A stretch of 64,000 bases of DNA from contig NZ_CP059399.1 of the NCBI RefSeq assembly GCF_013744875.1, positions 3,782,001 to 3,846,000 of the forward strand. The letters are read 5' to 3'. Source of the DNA: Nocardia huaxiensis. Its GTDB lineage: Bacteria; Actinomycetota; Actinomycetes; Mycobacteriales; Mycobacteriaceae. A program made the translations under genes and the position numbers. Within the stretch, counting starts at the first letter, position 1. Each line of letters begins with the position of its first letter. This document shows, piece after piece, positions 46,157-57,456 of the stretch. The notes under the pieces are model-generated. The model ran no database searches and was not told the origin of the DNA. It was given only the letters and a program-made list of their open reading frames with translations.

Positions 46157-47452
46157 ATGCCCGCGCGGGAACTGATCGCCGGAACCGTCTTCGCCGAGCA
46201 CCTGATCACCGGCTTCCTCGGATCGGGCGGCATGGGCACGGTGTACACGGCCAGGCATCCGCGGCTGCCGCGCACGGTCGCACTCAAGATCCTGGATCCG
46301 GTGCTGAACGAAAACCAGCGCTTCTCCGCCCGTTTCGATCGCGAAGCGGATCTGGTCGCCCGCCTCGACCACCCGAATATCGTGGACGTCTACGACCGCG
46401 GCATCGAGGACGGCACGCCCTGGGTGTCCATGCGCTACGTCTCCGGCGGCGATGTCGGGCAGCTGCTGCGCCGGCATCGCGGCGGGCTGTCGGCCCAGCG
46501 CGCCGTGCACATTGTCGCCGAGGTCGCCAAGGGGCTCGATCACGCACACGAGCAGGGCATCGTGCACCGGGATGTGAAGCCCGCCAATATCTTCCTCGCC
46601 GAGGACGATCGGGTGCTGATCGGCGACTTCGGCATCGCCCGCAGCGCGGCGCGGGCGGTGACCCTCACCACCGGCCCGATCGCGCTGACGCCCGCGTACG
46701 CCGCGCCCGAACAGCTGGCCGGGGGCCAGGCCGATCGCCGGACCGACGTGTACGCGCTCGGGGTGACGCTGCACGAACTGCTCACCGGCAGCCTGATCGG
46801 TTCGGGCGTGCCGGCGACGCCGCCCTCCCCGCGCCTGGCGGCCGTCATCGCCACCGCCACCTCCTACGATCCGGCCATGCGATACGGCAGCTGCGGTGCG
46901 CTCGCGGCCGCCGCCACGGCCGCGCTGACGAAGGACCGCGCCCGGCGGATTCCGTGGCTCCCACTCGCCGCCGTCGTATTGGTGGTGGTGGCCGTTGCGG
47001 CCGGGGTGATCGCCCTGCCGCGCGGTGGTGACCCGCAGGCGCAGCCGGTGCCCTCGATCGTGCGGTTCGAGATCCCCACGAGCCTGCCGCTGCTGTGCCC
47101 GGTGCCCTATCTGAAATCCGATCGGGGAGCCGTCGCCTTCTGCACCCAATTCGACGACGCGGCCAACCTCGTCCGCTGGGGCAGCTATTTCCCGGTGACC
47201 GGGGAATGGTTCCCGCAGGGGCCCTACACACCGGTCGACCGCGCCGAACGGATCGAGCCGCAGCTCGACGGCACGCTGTTCGTCGGCGTCGGCTTCGTCC
47301 GCAATGAGGCGACCGGTCGGGTCGCGGGAGCGGGCCACCGCTACAGTGCCGCGCACGATGAGGGCGAGTTCGCGCTCGGCCACGTCAGCGACGGGCTGTC
47401 GACGGCGTCCCCGCGTATGGCGGTCTGCCCCGCCGACCTGTCCGAGTGCTGA
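46157..47452 (+). CDS. Receptor Ser/Thr protein kinase of the SARP-FHA island
   Basis: 431 residues. Kinase domain ~10-262: FLGSGGMGTVYTA, Lys44 (VALKIL), HRDVKPANIF (Asp139), DFGIAR (157), APEQLAGG. One TM at 266-287, then an extracellular domain 290-431 with several cysteines (LLCPVPY, VAFCTQF, AVCPADLSEC). Start ATG with strong GGAGGGGAG. PknH-EmbR precedent makes the two SARP-FHA proteins its likely substrates. Its promoter carries SARP-type repeats, giving possible positive feedback. Confidence 0.92.
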   Translation: MPARELIAGTVFAEHLITGFLGSGGMGTVYTARHPRLPRTVALKILDPVLNENQRFSARFDREADLVARLDHPNIVDVYDRGIEDGTPWVSMRYVSGGDVGQLLRRHRGGLSAQRAVHIVAEVAKGLDHAHEQGIVHRDVKPANIFLAEDDRVLIGDFGIARSAARAVTLTTGPIALTPAYAAPEQLAGGQADRRTDVYALGVTLHELLTGSLIGSGVPATPPSPRLAAVIATATSYDPAMRYGSCGALAAAATAALTKDRARRIPWLPLAAVVLVVVAVAAGVIALPRGGDPQAQPVPSIVRFEIPTSLPLLCPVPYLKSDRGAVAFCTQFDDAANLVRWGSYFPVTGEWFPQGPYTPVDRAERIEPQLDGTLFVGVGFVRNEATGRVAGAGHRYSAAHDEGEFALGHVSDGLSTASPRMAVCPADLSEC

Positions 47453-50642
<3,190 letters not shown>

Positions 50643-50646
<4 letters not shown>

Positions 50647-51281
50647 GCAAGAAGATCGCCCTGCTGGACTACGGCTCCGGCAACCTGCACTCCGCCGCTC
50701 GTGCGCTGGCCCGCACCGGCGCGGATGTCACCGTCACCGCCGATCCCGAAATCGCTTTGAACGCCGACGGTCTCGTGGTCCCCGGCGTCGGCGCGTACGC
50801 CGCATGCATGGCCGGACTGAAGGCCGTGCGTGGTGACCGCATCATCGGCAAGCGGCTCTCCGGCGGCCGTCCCGTGCTCGGCATCTGCGTGGGCATGCAG
50901 ATCCTGTTCGAGCGCGGCGTCGAATTCGGCGTCGAAACCGAAGGCTGTGCCGAATGGCCCGGCGTCGTCGAACGCCTGGATGCCCCCGTGCTGCCGCACA
51001 TGGGCTGGAACACGGTGAAGGCGCCCGAGGACAGCGTCCTGTTCGCGGGCATGGATGCCGACACTCGCTTCTACTTCGTTCACTCCTACGCCGCGCAGAC
51101 CTGGGCGTGGGAGCCGGACGGCGGCAGCCAGATCGCCCCGGCCAAGCTGACCTGGGCCGAACACGGCGTCCCGTTCCTGGCGGCCGTCGAGAACGGTCCC
51201 TTGAGCGCCACCCAGTTCCACCCGGAGAAGTCCGGCGACGCCGGCGCCCACCTGCTCCGCAACTGGGTCGAATCCCTCTGA
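50643..51281 (+). CDS. hisH: Imidazole glycerol phosphate synthase, glutamine amidotransferase subunit
   Basis: 212 residues, class-I amidotransferase: [39 protein letters not shown] with the nucleophile Cys, and [12 protein letters not shown] with catalytic His/Glu. Delivers ammonia to HisF. In related genomes hisA follows directly; here a strong hairpin and about 6.8 kb of accessory genes intervene. Confidence 0.97.
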
Positions 51282-51324
51282 CGATCGCTTCCCTGCGCTC
51301 CGGATGTGATCCGGTCGTTCGCAC

Positions 51325-51357
51325 AGTGAAACCCTCACCGCCGGTGGGGGTTTCACT
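51325..51357. terminator. 15-bp hairpin after hisH
   Basis: AGTGAAACCCTCACC / GGTGGGGGTTTCACT, one mismatch, 3-nt loop, 44 bp beyond the hisH stop and 17 bp before the marR start. Most likely an I-shaped terminator of hisDCBH; a MarR operator is the alternative. Confidence 0.6.
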
Positions 51358-51373
51358 CGTTTACAGTGCTCCC

Positions 51374-51823
51374 ATGGAGTTCGCTCACACCGGAGCGTCC
51401 GGCAGACTGCGCGCCCTGCCCACCCGCCTCGTCGGCCAGGTCGCCCTCATCGCCCACCGCGCCACGGACAAAGCCTTGGCCGACACCGGTTCCCGCCGCT
51501 ACCACTACGCCATCCTCGCCACCCTCGACGAAGCCGGCCCCCTCAGCCAAGCCGAGGTGGGCCGCCGCACCGGCATAGACCGCAGCGACATAGTCGCCGC
51601 AGTCAACGACCTGTCCACGCGCGGCCTGGCAGCCCGCACCCCCGACCCCACCGACCGCCGCCGCAATATCCTCACCCTCACCGCGGCCGGCCACACCCAC
51701 CTCGACGACCTCGACGCCCGCCTGGAATCCGCCCAATCCGAATTCCTCCCCGGCTTCAGCCCCGCCGAACGCGCCACCCTCGTCCTCACCCTCACCCGCA
51801 TCCTCGACGCCCACACCCCCTGA
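51374..51823 (+). CDS. MarR-family regulator
   Basis: 149 residues, MEFAHTGASGRLRALPTRL. wHTH: YHYAILATLDEAGPLSQAEVGRRTGIDRSDIVAAVNDLSTRGLAARTPDPTDRRRNILTLTAAG. Convergent with the toxin gene, six bases apart. First gene of the segment inserted between hisH and hisA. Target unknown; the 15-bp hairpin sequence at its promoter may be its own operator. Confidence 0.86.
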   Translation: MEFAHTGASGRLRALPTRLVGQVALIAHRATDKALADTGSRRYHYAILATLDEAGPLSQAEVGRRTGIDRSDIVAAVNDLSTRGLAARTPDPTDRRRNILTLTAAGHTHLDDLDARLESAQSEFLPGFSPAERATLVLTLTRILDAHTP

Positions 51824-51828
51824 GGTCG

Positions 51829-52143
51829 TCAGAGGTCGAAGCGGGCGCGGAGGGCGATCTTGACTTCCTCCAGGGAGCCTTCGGCCAGGCGGGCCTGGCG
51901 GGCCACGAAGTACTCCTTGGGGAGGGCGGCCAGTTCGTGGATGGCTATGACGTAGTCGCCGGGGAGGCGGACGGTCAGGAGTTCCAGGGAGGGCGGGACG
52001 TCTCGGGCCTCGCGGACCAGGGCGCAGAGGACCGTGGGGCGGAGTCTGGTGACAGCGTCGGAGTCGACGATGATCACCGAGAACTCCTGCCCGGACGGGG
52101 TGCGGACGCGCCAGAGTTCGCCTTGGGCAGCGGGTTCAGTCAT
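51829..52143 (-). CDS. PemK/MazF-like toxin candidate
   Basis: 104 residues. GELWRVRTPSGQEFSVIIVDSDAV resembles the opening strands of PemK/MazF endoribonucleases, followed by PTVLCALVREARDVPPSLELLTVRLPG and IAIHELAALPKEYFVAR. Sequence likeness is moderate. Its start overlaps the stop of a ribbon-helix-helix-type antitoxin gene by eight bases, the standard toxin-antitoxin layout. Confidence 0.68.
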   Translation of the reverse strand: MTEPAAQGELWRVRTPSGQEFSVIIVDSDAVTRLRPTVLCALVREARDVPPSLELLTVRLPGDYVIAIHELAALPKEYFVARQARLAEGSLEEVKIALRARFDL

Positions 52144-52351
52144 CGAGGTTCGGCAGCGATCCCTCGCGGGTGAACGAGGTGTCGGGGCCGCCGCGCTCGG
52201 CCTCGAAGGCGGCGAGCTTGCGCAGGTCGTCCTCGAGGATGCGCTGGCGGACCGCCCGAGCGATGTACTCGCTCTGTTTTCCCTCGCCGGCAACCTTTTT
52301 CAGCCGCACCGCGAGCTCGTCGGGCAGGAGGACGGTTACCTTCGTGGCCAT
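52136..52351 (-). CDS. Ribbon-helix-helix-type antitoxin candidate
   Basis: 71 residues: MATKVTVLLPDELAVRLKKVA (beta strand and first helix of an RHH fold), SEYIARAVRQRILEDDLRKLAAFEAE, then an acidic tail suited to toxin binding. Directly upstream is a 16-bp perfect palindrome. A longer frame up to 52387 would run through the palindrome and was rejected. Confidence 0.72.
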   Translation of the reverse strand: MATKVTVLLPDELAVRLKKVAGEGKQSEYIARAVRQRILEDDLRKLAAFEAERGGPDTSFTREGSLPNLDD

Positions 52352-52367
52352 ACGTACGATCGTACGT
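52352..52367. promoter_or_regulatory. Toxin-antitoxin autoregulatory palindrome
   Basis: ACGTACGATCGTACGT, a perfect 16-bp palindrome abutting the antitoxin ATG. No ribosome-binding site fits between, so the message may be leaderless or start within it. Confidence 0.7.
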
Positions 52368-52387
52368 CCATAGCCGGTGTCTCTCAA

Positions 52388-53233
52388 TCAGTCTCGGGCA
52401 CCGGCTTCGGTGCGATTTCCGCGCAGGAGCCGCACCGACACCCAGGCCAGCGCGACCACCCCGAGTAGCAGGAGCAGCGTGGTGTCGGGGATGGCGTCGC
52501 CGATGCTCAGAACCTTGGTCTCCAAGGTGAATTCGCGGTCGGTGCCGATCGAACCGAGCAGCGCCGAGGTGCTGTTCGAGGTCAGGAACAGCACGCCGAG
52601 GAGAATGAAGAACGCACCCGAGATGAGGCTGGTCGTATGCAGGTGCACGCGGCCGACGGTGATGGCCCGGCCGCGCAACCAGCGGCGACGGCCCAGATCG
52701 CAGCGATCCCACAGCAGGGCCAGCGCGAACAGCGGCATCGCCATGCCCAGCGCGTAGACGGCGAGCAGGGAAGCGCCGTGCAGCGGAGAACTGCTCAGGG
52801 CCGCCACGGTGAGAATCGAACCCAGGATCGGCCCGGTGCAGAAGCCGGACAGGCCGTAGACCATGCCCAGCAGGTAGACGCCCGCGGCATTCTCCGAGCG
52901 GCCGTGCCGCGCGGCCCAGCGTTGCGCGAAACCGAATTGGAAACCGCGGCCGAGGATTTGGAGCACACCCAGCGCAATGATGGTCCAGCCGCCGATGGTC
53001 ACGATCAGTTCGCGGTGACGCGTGAGCACCGCGCCGATCAGCGATCCGGCCGCGCCCAGCGGCACCAGGGTGGTGCACAGGCCGAGATAGAACGCGCTGG
53101 TCCGGCTGACCAGTTTGCCGGGCGAATCGAAGGAGTATGCGAAGAAGCTGGGCAGCAGCAGGGCGCTGCACGGGCTCAGCAGCGCCAGCAGGCCGCCGAG
53201 AAACGCTGCGGTGTAACCGATTCCGGAGCCCAT
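52388..53233 (-). CDS. CcdA/DsbD-type thiol-disulfide membrane transporter
   Basis: 281 residues with about six to seven TM segments. Redox cysteines in the expected TM positions: LLSPCSALLLPSF (Cys22) and GLSGFCTGPILGS (Cys132). Moves reducing equivalents across the membrane to periplasmic thioredoxin-like partners. ATGA overlap with the DsbA-like gene upstream, so the two form one redox unit. Confidence 0.88.
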   Translation of the reverse strand: MGSGIGYTAAFLGGLLALLSPCSALLLPSFFAYSFDSPGKLVSRTSAFYLGLCTTLVPLGAAGSLIGAVLTRHRELIVTIGGWTIIALGVLQILGRGFQFGFAQRWAARHGRSENAAGVYLLGMVYGLSGFCTGPILGSILTVAALSSSPLHGASLLAVYALGMAMPLFALALLWDRCDLGRRRWLRGRAITVGRVHLHTTSLISGAFFILLGVLFLTSNSTSALLGSIGTDREFTLETKVLSIGDAIPDTTLLLLLGVVALAWVSVRLLRGNRTEAGARD

Positions 53234-54015
53234 CACTTGCTCGCCGCCGACGCTTCCCGCAGCGCGGATTCGATGACGGCCGTCATCTGCTCCACCGGGC
53301 GCGCGCCCAGCACCGGGCGGCCGTTGATCAGGAACGCCGGAGTCGAGTTGACGCCGATGTTCATGGCCTCGTTGATATCGGTGGTCACCGCCGCGCGGGC
53401 CCGGTCCGAATTCATATCCGCCCGGAACTTCTCGATATCGGCGACTCCGGCCTGCCCGGCCCACTCCACCATGCGATCCACGGTGTACCCGCCGGTGTTC
53501 TTCTTGGCCGGCGCATTGGCGAACAGCAGATCGTGCATCTCCCAGAACCGGCCCTGCTGCCCGGCCGCCCAGGCCGCGCGCGCCGCCAGCTCCGACTCCT
53601 CACCGAACAGTGCGAGATTGCGCCACTCGATCCGCAATTGGCCGCTCGCAAGGTATTTCGACACCAGCTGCGGTTCGATGTGCTCGGCGAACTGCTTGCA
53701 GTACGGGCACTGGAAATCGGAGTACTCGACCATCACCACCGGCGCGTCGGCCGCACCCCGGCCCAGCGGATCGGCGGCATCGCGCCGCGCCAGCGCCGCC
53801 AGCTGCTTGATCACCTCATCCTGAGCGGAACTCGTCGCCCCGGCGGCCTGCGTGCTGTCGTCGGACTTCCCGCCCACCAGCTGCGAAATGGCGAACACGA
53901 GCAGCACCACCGCGGCGAACGCGGCCGCCACGGCCCCGGCCTTGCGGATCGGAAAACCGGTGGGAACCGGTGCGGGAGCGGACTTTCGGGTACGACGATT
54001 CGAACGATCGGACAT
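53233..54015 (-). CDS. Membrane-anchored DsbA-family thioredoxin-like protein
   Basis: 260 residues. Basic N-terminus, TM anchor ~26-47 (AGAVAAAFAAVVLLVFAISQLV), then a thioredoxin fold with CPYC (Cys103/106) in VEYSDFQCPYCKQFAEHIEP and the cis-Pro loop NSTPAFLING. Family of DsbA/Com1-like oxidases or isomerases of secreted proteins. Partner CcdA gene follows by overlap. Confidence 0.9.
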   Translation of the reverse strand: MSDRSNRRTRKSAPAPVPTGFPIRKAGAVAAAFAAVVLLVFAISQLVGGKSDDSTQAAGATSSAQDEVIKQLAALARRDAADPLGRGAADAPVVMVEYSDFQCPYCKQFAEHIEPQLVSKYLASGQLRIEWRNLALFGEESELAARAAWAAGQQGRFWEMHDLLFANAPAKKNTGGYTVDRMVEWAGQAGVADIEKFRADMNSDRARAAVTTDINEAMNIGVNSTPAFLINGRPVLGARPVEQMTAVIESALREASAASK

Positions 54016-54134
54016 CAGCGCGAATACTCCTGACTGGGCGCGCCACAGCGAAGGGTGGCGCGAATTGCGAACTGAGACATGACAGATCCCGGCCCGAACC
54101 CTCATCGGTGAGGGCGTCGGCGCCGAGAAGTCGT

Positions 54135-54557
54135 CTAAATCCGCAGAACCGTAGTCAGATCCAAGGCCGGAGCCGGTGGCCCCACCGTGCCCACCGGCAC
54201 GAACAGCGCGGCCTGCGGGCACACCCCGATCACCGAACCGGGCGCGTCGAACACCGCGAACGACAGCCGCACATCGTCTCGATGCGGCACGGTCGCCTGC
54301 ACCGGGCCCACCGGCGAATCCGGCGCCTTCCGGCAACTCGGCGCTTTCGCCGTCGGGGCCGTAACCAGGTCGGCATCCCCCGCGGCCATCGCGGTGGTGG
54401 AGGCGGGCGCCGACCCGAAACTCGCCGCTCGCTCGCCCACGGTGCACAGCACCACGAGCCCGGCGACCAGCCCGATGATCGCCAGCACCGCGCCCCCGAA
54501 CAGCGTGTGTACACGCTGCGGCGACGGGCGGCGAAGCGACCCGGGTCGGAAATTCAC
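54135..54557 (-). CDS. Hypothetical single-pass membrane protein, 140 aa
   Basis: N-terminal basic segment, one TM ~20-40 (LFGGAVLAIIGLVAGLVVLCTV), then an external part with Cys74 and Cys112 that could form a disulfide, ending PALDLTTVLRI. No family recognised. Lies 119 bp upstream of the DsbA-like gene on the same strand; a possible client of that redox pair. Confidence 0.55.
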   Translation of the reverse strand: MNFRPGSLRRPSPQRVHTLFGGAVLAIIGLVAGLVVLCTVGERAASFGSAPASTTAMAAGDADLVTAPTAKAPSCRKAPDSPVGPVQATVPHRDDVRLSFAVFDAPGSVIGVCPQAALFVPVGTVGPPAPALDLTTVLRI

Positions 54558-54692
54558 GCCGCCGAGTGTACGGGACCGCCCCTACTCGGTCCGTCCACCC
54601 GCGCCCGAATCGGCACGCCCGTCCCACCTGCCGCGGGTGTCGGCCCACGGCTGAGTTCCGGTCGTCCCGGAGTCGACCCGAGTCGGGGAGCT

Positions 54693-54724
54693 CTTGCCGT
54701 CACGGGCCGACCGGTGACGGCAAG
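54693..54724 (-). terminator. Hairpin terminator after the lipoprotein gene
   Basis: CTTGCCGTCAC / GTGACGGCAAG, perfect 11-bp stem with 10-nt loop, 9 bp past the stop of the minus-strand lipoprotein gene. Confidence 0.6.
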
Positions 54725-54733
54725 CCCGTGCTG

Positions 54734-55267
54734 TCACGGCGTCGACCAGCAGGCCGGCTCCGCGGCGGACGGATCGGACAGACAGAACTGGATGAGGTTG
54801 GGCAGTGACCCGGGACCGGCGGCAGGCAGCTTCCACGGCACGGCCGGGCTCGACACCGCGCCTGCCCGTGCGCACGAATTCTCGAATCCGGTCTGGCCCC
54901 AGGTGGCGGTCAGATAGCCGGATTCGGCTCGGGCCCAGAAGTATTGGGTGCCGTTCGCGTCCGCCGACCACACCCGGGCGCGGGCGGCGCCGGCGGTGAG
55001 ATCGGTGATCGTCCAGCCGCCGGACAGCGGTTGGTCGATCACGGCCGGGTCGGTCAGCACACAACCGGAGGAGTCGACGGGCTGAGCGTCAGCCGACGAC
55101 AATACGGCCGAGGTGGTTGCCGGTGCCGAATCGGTGGCCGGGGCAGTGGTGGCTGGGCTGGTGGTCACGACCTGTACGCCGTCCGGCAGCTGGTCCGTGG
55201 TGCACGCGGCGGTGACGATCGAGGCCGCCACCGCCACGGCGACGGTCAGCCCGCGATGCGCTGACAT
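54734..55267 (-). CDS. Putative lipoprotein, 177 aa
   Basis: Signal peptide with lipobox VTAAC (Cys22), a Thr/Ala/Ser/Pro linker (~35-60), then a globular part with several cysteines (SSGCVLTDP, ENSCARAG, IQFCLSD, PACWSTP). No family recognised. Anchored to the outer face of the membrane. Start without a clear ribosome site, so a nearby alternative is possible. Confidence 0.62.
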   Translation of the reverse strand: MSAHRGLTVAVAVAASIVTAACTTDQLPDGVQVVTTSPATTAPATDSAPATTSAVLSSADAQPVDSSGCVLTDPAVIDQPLSGGWTITDLTAGAARARVWSADANGTQYFWARAESGYLTATWGQTGFENSCARAGAVSSPAVPWKLPAAGPGSLPNLIQFCLSDPSAAEPACWSTP

Positions 55268-55299
55268 GTGTGAATCATGATGTGCGGTAGTGCTTTCTG

Positions 55300-56037
55300 T
55301 CAGTAGTGCGAGGGCGGATAGCCGCCCGGTTGGATGGGGGACAGGGACGGTTCCGGAATGATCCGGAACAGGTAGTCGGTGGTGTGCTCGGGCGCGAACC
55401 AGTCGCCGCTGCGCGGGTTGTAGACCGCGTGGTCCCGCCCGCAGTAGACGAGCGTCTCCCACACCTGGACGCGCAGGCCGGCGCGCCCGCGGGCCTCGAT
55501 CTTGGATTGATCCGATGCGGTCGCCTCCTCGTCCAGATGGTCCGCGATGCGGCGCGAGAGCGGAACCCCGATGCCGCCCACCACCGCCGGGAAACACAGT
55601 GCGCCCAGGACGAATCCGAAGAATCCGTCCGCTACGAGCAGGCCCAGCAGCAGGCAGAGGGCGGTCAGCGCCCACGTACCCACGGTCAGCGGGGTGCTGA
55701 GCGGATGCCTGGTCAGATAGGCGTAGCGGCGGTCCAGGAACTCCACGTCACCCAGGGTCTCGGCGAGACCGGTGCTTTCGACGCCCTGCTGGGACATCGA
55801 CCCCGACATGTGCGTCGAACTCGAGCCGCGCATGGTGGACGTGCCACTGGTGAAAGCGCCGGGCAGCAGGGAGCCGGAGCTCCGCACGCTGCCCGAGCTC
55901 TTGCCCTTCAGATCGAAACTCGTTGTCCCACCGAGGTGCAACTCCGAGACCGAACTGCTGTAGCGCACATCGTTCTGCAGGATGGCGCGAATGGTGCGGG
56001 CCTGATCGAGCAGCCCGCAGCGGGGGCAGGGATTCAT
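55300..56037 (-). CDS. Membrane protein with N-terminal zinc-ribbon-like CPRC motif, 245 aa
   Basis: MNPCPRCGLLDQARTIRAIL, then a Ser/Gly-rich region (~25-85), two TM segments (TPLTVGTWALTALCLLLGLLVADGF and GFVLGALCFPAVVGGIGVPL) and a cytoplasmic C-terminus LVYCGRDHAVYNPRSGDWFAPE. The second Cys/His cluster may complete a metal site. Family not recognised. Between a lipoprotein gene and a small secreted protein gene on the same strand. Confidence 0.6.
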   Translation of the reverse strand: MNPCPRCGLLDQARTIRAILQNDVRYSSSVSELHLGGTTSFDLKGKSSGSVRSSGSLLPGAFTSGTSTMRGSSSTHMSGSMSQQGVESTGLAETLGDVEFLDRRYAYLTRHPLSTPLTVGTWALTALCLLLGLLVADGFFGFVLGALCFPAVVGGIGVPLSRRIADHLDEEATASDQSKIEARGRAGLRVQVWETLVYCGRDHAVYNPRSGDWFAPEHTTDYLFRIIPEPSLSPIQPGGYPPSHY

Positions 56038-56052
56038 CCGAGATGCCCGGCC

Positions 56053-56409
56053 TCACACGTGCTTCACGTCGGAGCAGTGGCTCTGGTCGTTGAACCAGCA
56101 GAGCTTCGCACCCCAGATGCGCGGATACTTGCGGCGGTCGTAGGTGAACTGGCGGGTCTCGCCGTCGGCCTTCTTGATCGACAACCACTCCGGATTGTCG
56201 CGGCCGTCCATGTAGAGGAGCAGGGACGCGCCGTCGGTGGTGCCGCGCGACACCCACGCCCACCCGGTGTCGGGATCGATATCGGCCCAGCGGCCACCGT
56301 CCCAGCCGAAGTCGGCGCGCGCCGAGGCGGGGCCGGCGCCGAGCGCGGTGCCCAGGAACGCGGAGGTGGCGAGGACGGTCAGCAGCAGCGGCCGGATGTG
56401 TTTTCTCAT
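56053..56409 (-). CDS. Small secreted protein, 118 aa
   Basis: Signal peptide ~1-31 (PLLLTVLATSAFLGTALGAGPASARA). Mature domain ~87 residues rich in Trp/Asp (FGWDGGRWADIDPDTGWAWVSRGT, RRKYPRIWGAKLCWFNDQSHCSDV) with one Cys pair. No family recognised. Start 114 bp from the divergent sensor-like gene at 56524. Confidence 0.65.
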   Translation of the reverse strand: MRKHIRPLLLTVLATSAFLGTALGAGPASARADFGWDGGRWADIDPDTGWAWVSRGTTDGASLLLYMDGRDNPEWLSIKKADGETRQFTYDRRKYPRIWGAKLCWFNDQSHCSDVKHV

Positions 56410-56523
56410 GCCGATGATGGAAGCAGCGCGGACTGGCCCGGACCTGTGCAGAACTCTGCCGATGCCCTATGGAAGTCGTTGCGGCCTGCGGTTTTTCGTG
56501 ACCATGCCATAGGATTCCGAGCT

Positions 56524-57456
56524 GTGGTCGAAGGTTCGATTCCGCCGGAGCTGGCGCGGCTGTGCACCCAGGCCGAAGCCGTCGAGGATGTGCGCGGATT
56601 CGGGGAATTGCTCGCCGCGGCAGCGGATCTGGCCGATGTGTCCCGTGGCGACGCGGTCCGCGAACTGGGCGGCACCAGCAGCGTCTACCAATGGTTCCGC
56701 GGCGAGACCCTGCCCGGAAAACGCAAAACCGCCCACCTGCTCGCCGCCTATCTCGCCCGCGCCCTGGAGGACCGATTCCCCCACGCCGACACCGAGATCG
56801 GCGAACTGATCCTCGCCGCCTGGGACACCGCGCGGGCTGGCACGCGGCGTCGGCAGGCCGACCGCGGTCGTGCCCTCACCCGAGACCCGGCCACCCGGAT
56901 CACGCCGGAGGCGGCACCGCCCCGCCGCGGACTCCGGCGGGCCGCGCTCGTCGTGGCGCTGGTTATCCTCGGCGCCGCAGTCGGATTCGCAGTGACCCGC
57001 GCGATGGTCGTGGTGACGCGTGGGCCCGTACCGCCCTGTGCGGAGGCCGTGGCGGCGCATCATTCCGGTGGCTTCGTGCAGTTGAACATCGGCTACGGCC
57101 CGCCGGGGGATCCGATGGCATCCCAGCGGGTCGAACTGCGCGTGCAGAAGATCGACGACCGATCGGATTGGGCCGATGCCGACTGGATCGCGTACGCCCA
57201 TCTCGTGCAACAGGTTTCCGACCGCGACGAGGTCTGGATGGATTGGCGCGGCGACGAGGACGGCGACGGAACCGTCGAAACCTACCGCTGCCCGGCCGAA
57301 CTGGTGAACCAGCGCTGGCAGACGCCCGGTATCCGCGCTCGCGACGCCTACGGCGAACGCCGCTGGTTCCGTGCCTGCGCCGCCGTGCCCGAGGAGCTCG
57401 CCGTGGCCGGCCGCTCACGCAACAACTGCACCGGGTGGGAGCGCCCCGATGACTGA
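56524..57456 (+). CDS. Membrane protein with HTH-like cytoplasmic domain and extracellular domain X (paralogue 1)
   Basis: 310 residues from GTG. Cytoplasmic part 1-100 resembles a small helical, XRE-like domain (GELLAAAADLADVSRGDAVRELGGTSSVYQWFRGETLPGKRKTAHLLAAYLA), basic linker 105-139, TM ~140-163, then an extracellular domain. The latter shares RVELR-Q, DRVW/DEVW-DW and a C-terminal RWFRAC...NCTGWERP block with the next gene. Looks like a one-component membrane sensor or scaffold. Not assigned to a known family. Confidence 0.65.
   Translation: MVEGSIPPELARLCTQAEAVEDVRGFGELLAAAADLADVSRGDAVRELGGTSSVYQWFRGETLPGKRKTAHLLAAYLARALEDRFPHADTEIGELILAAWDTARAGTRRRQADRGRALTRDPATRITPEAAPPRRGLRRAALVVALVILGAAVGFAVTRAMVVVTRGPVPPCAEAVAAHHSGGFVQLNIGYGPPGDPMASQRVELRVQKIDDRSDWADADWIAYAHLVQQVSDRDEVWMDWRGDEDGDGTVETYRCPAELVNQRWQTPGIRARDAYGERRWFRACAAVPEELAVAGRSRNNCTGWERPDD

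Noticed and set aside
55306..56523. Plus-strand extension upstream of the HTH-like membrane protein
   Set aside because: It is antisense to two convincing minus-strand genes and has shadow composition; the domain starts at GTG 56524.
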